From the NCBI GenBank assembly GCA_050949255.1, contig JBMNFJ010000017.1, positions 186,001 through 250,000 of the forward strand: a stretch of 64,000 nt of DNA. Direction: 5' to 3'. Each line of letters starts with the position of its first letter. The stretch's first letter is position 1. The notes under the pieces were generated by a model. That model was not told the origin of the DNA. It ran no database searches and saw only the letters and a program-made list of their open reading frames with translations. The position numbers and the translations under genes were made by a program. Origin of the DNA: UBA3941 sp002385665. GTDB taxonomy: Bacteria > Bacillota > Clostridia > Caldicoprobacterales > UBA3941. Shown here one piece after another: positions 62,692-64,000 of this stretch.

Positions 62692-62751
62692 ATGAAACAC
62701 CCTTTCCCAAACACCTAACGACAGAAAAAATAAGACAAATTACATAATATA

Positions 62752-62791
62752 TATCCTATGCTGCCACCTATTTCGTCATATGCGTAGGATA
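62752..62791. repeat. Inverted repeat in the GH144-like gene leader
   Basis: TATCCTATGC (62752-62761) and GCGTAGGATA (62782-62791) form ten base pairs (one G-T) with a 20-base loop about 60 bases before the leftward start. It could be an operator or leader hairpin. The rest of 62,792-62,946 shows nothing I can name. Confidence 0.4.
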
Positions 62792-62946
62792 CAGTTGTCT
62801 TAGATTAATCGATGTCGAATATATATTTCGGTATATCTGTATAGATATGTTAACACAGTAGGTAGGCTGTATCAAGTGTTATTAAATGGTTGACAAATCC
62901 CTGTGTCGCAACGGCTTAAAGGATTATTTTGGATGCTATATAGTGA

Positions 62947-62984
62947 TAAAAAAAGATCCATCATTTACCTGATATGGATCTTTC
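62947..62984 (-). terminator. Terminator of the small protein gene
   Basis: AAAGATCCA (62952-62960) and TGGATCTTT (62975-62983) form a perfect nine-base stem. On the minus strand a run of seven T follows. It lies about 73 bases past the stop at 63,057. Confidence 0.88.
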
Positions 62985-63056
62985 CATGCGAGCCTCCGAT
63001 TGTTGCCCATAGATGCAGTCTATTATATTGACTGTGATGAAAATTAACTCTTACCC

Positions 63057-63350
63057 TTAATTTAGTCTAACGACATAGACGGCCCTATCACCGTCGAATA
63101 TCCTGATCTGCGCCAGGTCCGGCTCATATTTGATGGATCCCCGTCCCACATAGATTACGGGCTCTGTACCTAATCCGTAGATAATGTCATGGGACATGGT
63201 CTTAAGGCATTCGTCCTGAATTTCGACACCAAGAGCGTCCCATTCCTTGCTCCCTAAGCCAAGAAATTCGAAATATCCTTCCAGGTGCTTCAGGGCATCA
63301 ACCATCTCCCCTATAATAAGGTCATATTCCCTCCTGTATCTCACTGCCAT
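63057..63350 (-). CDS. Small hypothetical protein (97 aa)
   Basis: A 97-residue soluble acidic protein (YRREYDLIIGEMVDALKHLEGYFEFLGLGSKEWDAL..., ending VYVVRLN). An N-terminal helical half is followed by a beta-rich half with an IYVGRG turn. I do not recognise a family. AGGTGGTGAG lies before the ATG. It lies 80 bases downstream of the ABC ATPase gene on the same strand and ahead of a strong terminator, so it is probably the last gene of that transporter's transcript. Function unknown. Confidence 0.65.
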   Translation of the reverse strand: MAVRYRREYDLIIGEMVDALKHLEGYFEFLGLGSKEWDALGVEIQDECLKTMSHDIIYGLGTEPVIYVGRGSIKYEPDLAQIRIFDGDRAVYVVRLN

Positions 63351-63429
63351 CGCTATCTCACCACCTAAATTGTAGCCTCTTTACACCGGCCATATTATAA
63401 TATGCCTTTATACCAGGGACTATCACCCC

Positions 63430-64000
63430 TTATTTGGCTTCGGCAGCCTTTTCCTCCCTATTAGTGTTTGGATTGCGCAAGACAATCCTTTCATCTTCCA
63501 GTTCCACCTTCACCATCTTGGCCCCTGCCAAGCCCAAATGTTCCAGATATTCCCGGGGTATTTGGAGTCTGCCGGCCCTATCCAGTACCGCCAACTCCTC
63601 ATGGGTATCCTCCTCTTCAGCCTCTAAATCCATCTGACTCTCCATGGCCTCTATTTCTTCCCTGTATGAACGCCTGCGGATAAACTCGCTGCTGGTTCTT
63701 CCGTCCCTGATGGCTATGACCCGATCTACTTTTCTGGATATCTGTTGATCATGGGTAACTATAACTACGGTCAAGCCCATAGTGCTGTTTAATTCCCGAA
63801 AAACATCCAGGATTTGGGCTGCGGTCCTACTATCTACCGCTCCTGTTGGCTCATCAGCCAGAAGAATCTTGGGATTATTTGCTAAGGCAATGGCAATGGC
63901 TACCCGCTGTTGTTCTCCGCCGGAGAGCTGCTCCAGCTTATTCTTTCGTCTATGGCTCAGACCGACCATGTCCAATAATTCTGCCGCCCTAATGTGTCTG
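63430..64000 (-). CDS. ABC transporter ATPase with C-terminal AbrB/SpoVT-like segment (5' end beyond window)
   Basis: The frame stays open to base 64,000, so only the C-terminal 190 residues are visible. They contain the signature LSGGEQQRVAIAIALA, Walker B ILLADEPTGAVD and the switch His in VIVTHDQQ, as in MacB/LolD-type ATPases. The Walker A lies outside the window. After an acidic linker (ESQMDLEAEEEDTHEEL) comes a short segment, LDRAGRLQIPREYLEHLGLA...VKVELEDERIVLRNP, that fits the swapped-hairpin AbrB/SpoVT DNA-binding fold. An ATPase with such an end is unusual and may form dimers or bind DNA. Confidence 0.82.
   Translation of the reverse strand, partial: RHIRAAELLDMVGLSHRRKNKLEQLSGGEQQRVAIAIALANNPKILLADEPTGAVDSRTAAQILDVFRELNSTMGLTVVIVTHDQQISRKVDRVIAIRDGRTSSEFIRRRSYREEIEAMESQMDLEAEEEDTHEELAVLDRAGRLQIPREYLEHLGLAGAKMVKVELEDERIVLRNPNTNREEKAAEAK

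Overview
The window reads as chromosomal DNA from a low-to-moderate GC Firmicute of the class Clostridia. This rests on strong GGAGG-type ribosome binding sites, frequent TTG/GTG starts, split gcvPA/gcvPB, a two-cysteine-type Clostridial protein complement, and markers of an obligate anaerobe (class II superoxide reductase, CoA-disulfide reductase with a rhodanese domain, a cysteine-type sulfatase). I cannot name the genus. No rRNA, tRNA, CRISPR array, prophage or intact insertion sequence was seen. Most genes are on the minus strand.

Layout. 1-6.3 kb: DUF1538 membrane protein (cut by the left edge), CoA-disulfide reductase, aspartokinase with a good promoter, M55 D-aminopeptidase, BrkB/YihY membrane protein. 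6.7-20.7 kb: a small conserved gene, transketolase, and a loose set of sugar-related genes (CE15-like esterase, acetyl-esterase-like hydrolase, HAD phosphatase, GH51 arabinofuranosidase, glycerate kinase, sulfatase), interspersed with a DUF3006/ComEC-like beta-lactamase-fold pair, an endonuclease Q homologue and a YfcE phosphodiesterase. 20.9-24.4 kb: cobalamin riboswitch and btuF-btuC-btuD-type importer. 24.5-27.9 kb: CDF metal transporter, a DNA-binding-like protein, and an ECF sigma/anti-sigma pair. 28.1-30.6 kb (plus strand): glycolipid glycosyltransferase, polysaccharide deacetylase, YkoP-like protein. 30.6-34.9 kb: CARDB-like surface protein, sfsA, ABC-2 exporter. 35.3-38.5 kb: GltB-like FMN protein, serine hydrolase, creatininase-family protein.

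38.7-43.3 kb (plus strand): a MarR regulator overlapping an ftsH paralogue behind a clear promoter with a palindromic operator, then GTP-type PEP carboxykinase. 43.4-51 kb: a frameshifted SH3/DUF4015 lipoprotein gene, an rRNA methyltransferase, and a run of an FAD flavoprotein, an SDR, an Old-Yellow-Enzyme-type flavoenzyme and a HEAT-repeat protein, which looks like an uncharacterised redox pathway. 51.4 kb: superoxide reductase. 52.1-54.7 kb: LemA plus DUF2207. 55.1-59.8 kb: YkuS-like gene and the glycine cleavage operon gcvT-gcvH-gcvPA-gcvPB. 60-64 kb: phosphopentomutase, a GH144/glucoamylase-like protein, a small unknown, and the 3' part of an ABC ATPase carrying a C-terminal AbrB/SpoVT-like segment.

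The most unusual non-coding signal is a dispersed family of degenerate, strongly palindromic intergenic elements (about 6.5, 12.2, 15.7, 35.1, 43.3, 51.8-52.0 and 54.8 kb). The largest copy (15,718-15,926) folds into a long outer stem holding two inner hairpins with identical GTCCT loops. They resemble MITEs, and no transposase is present in the window.
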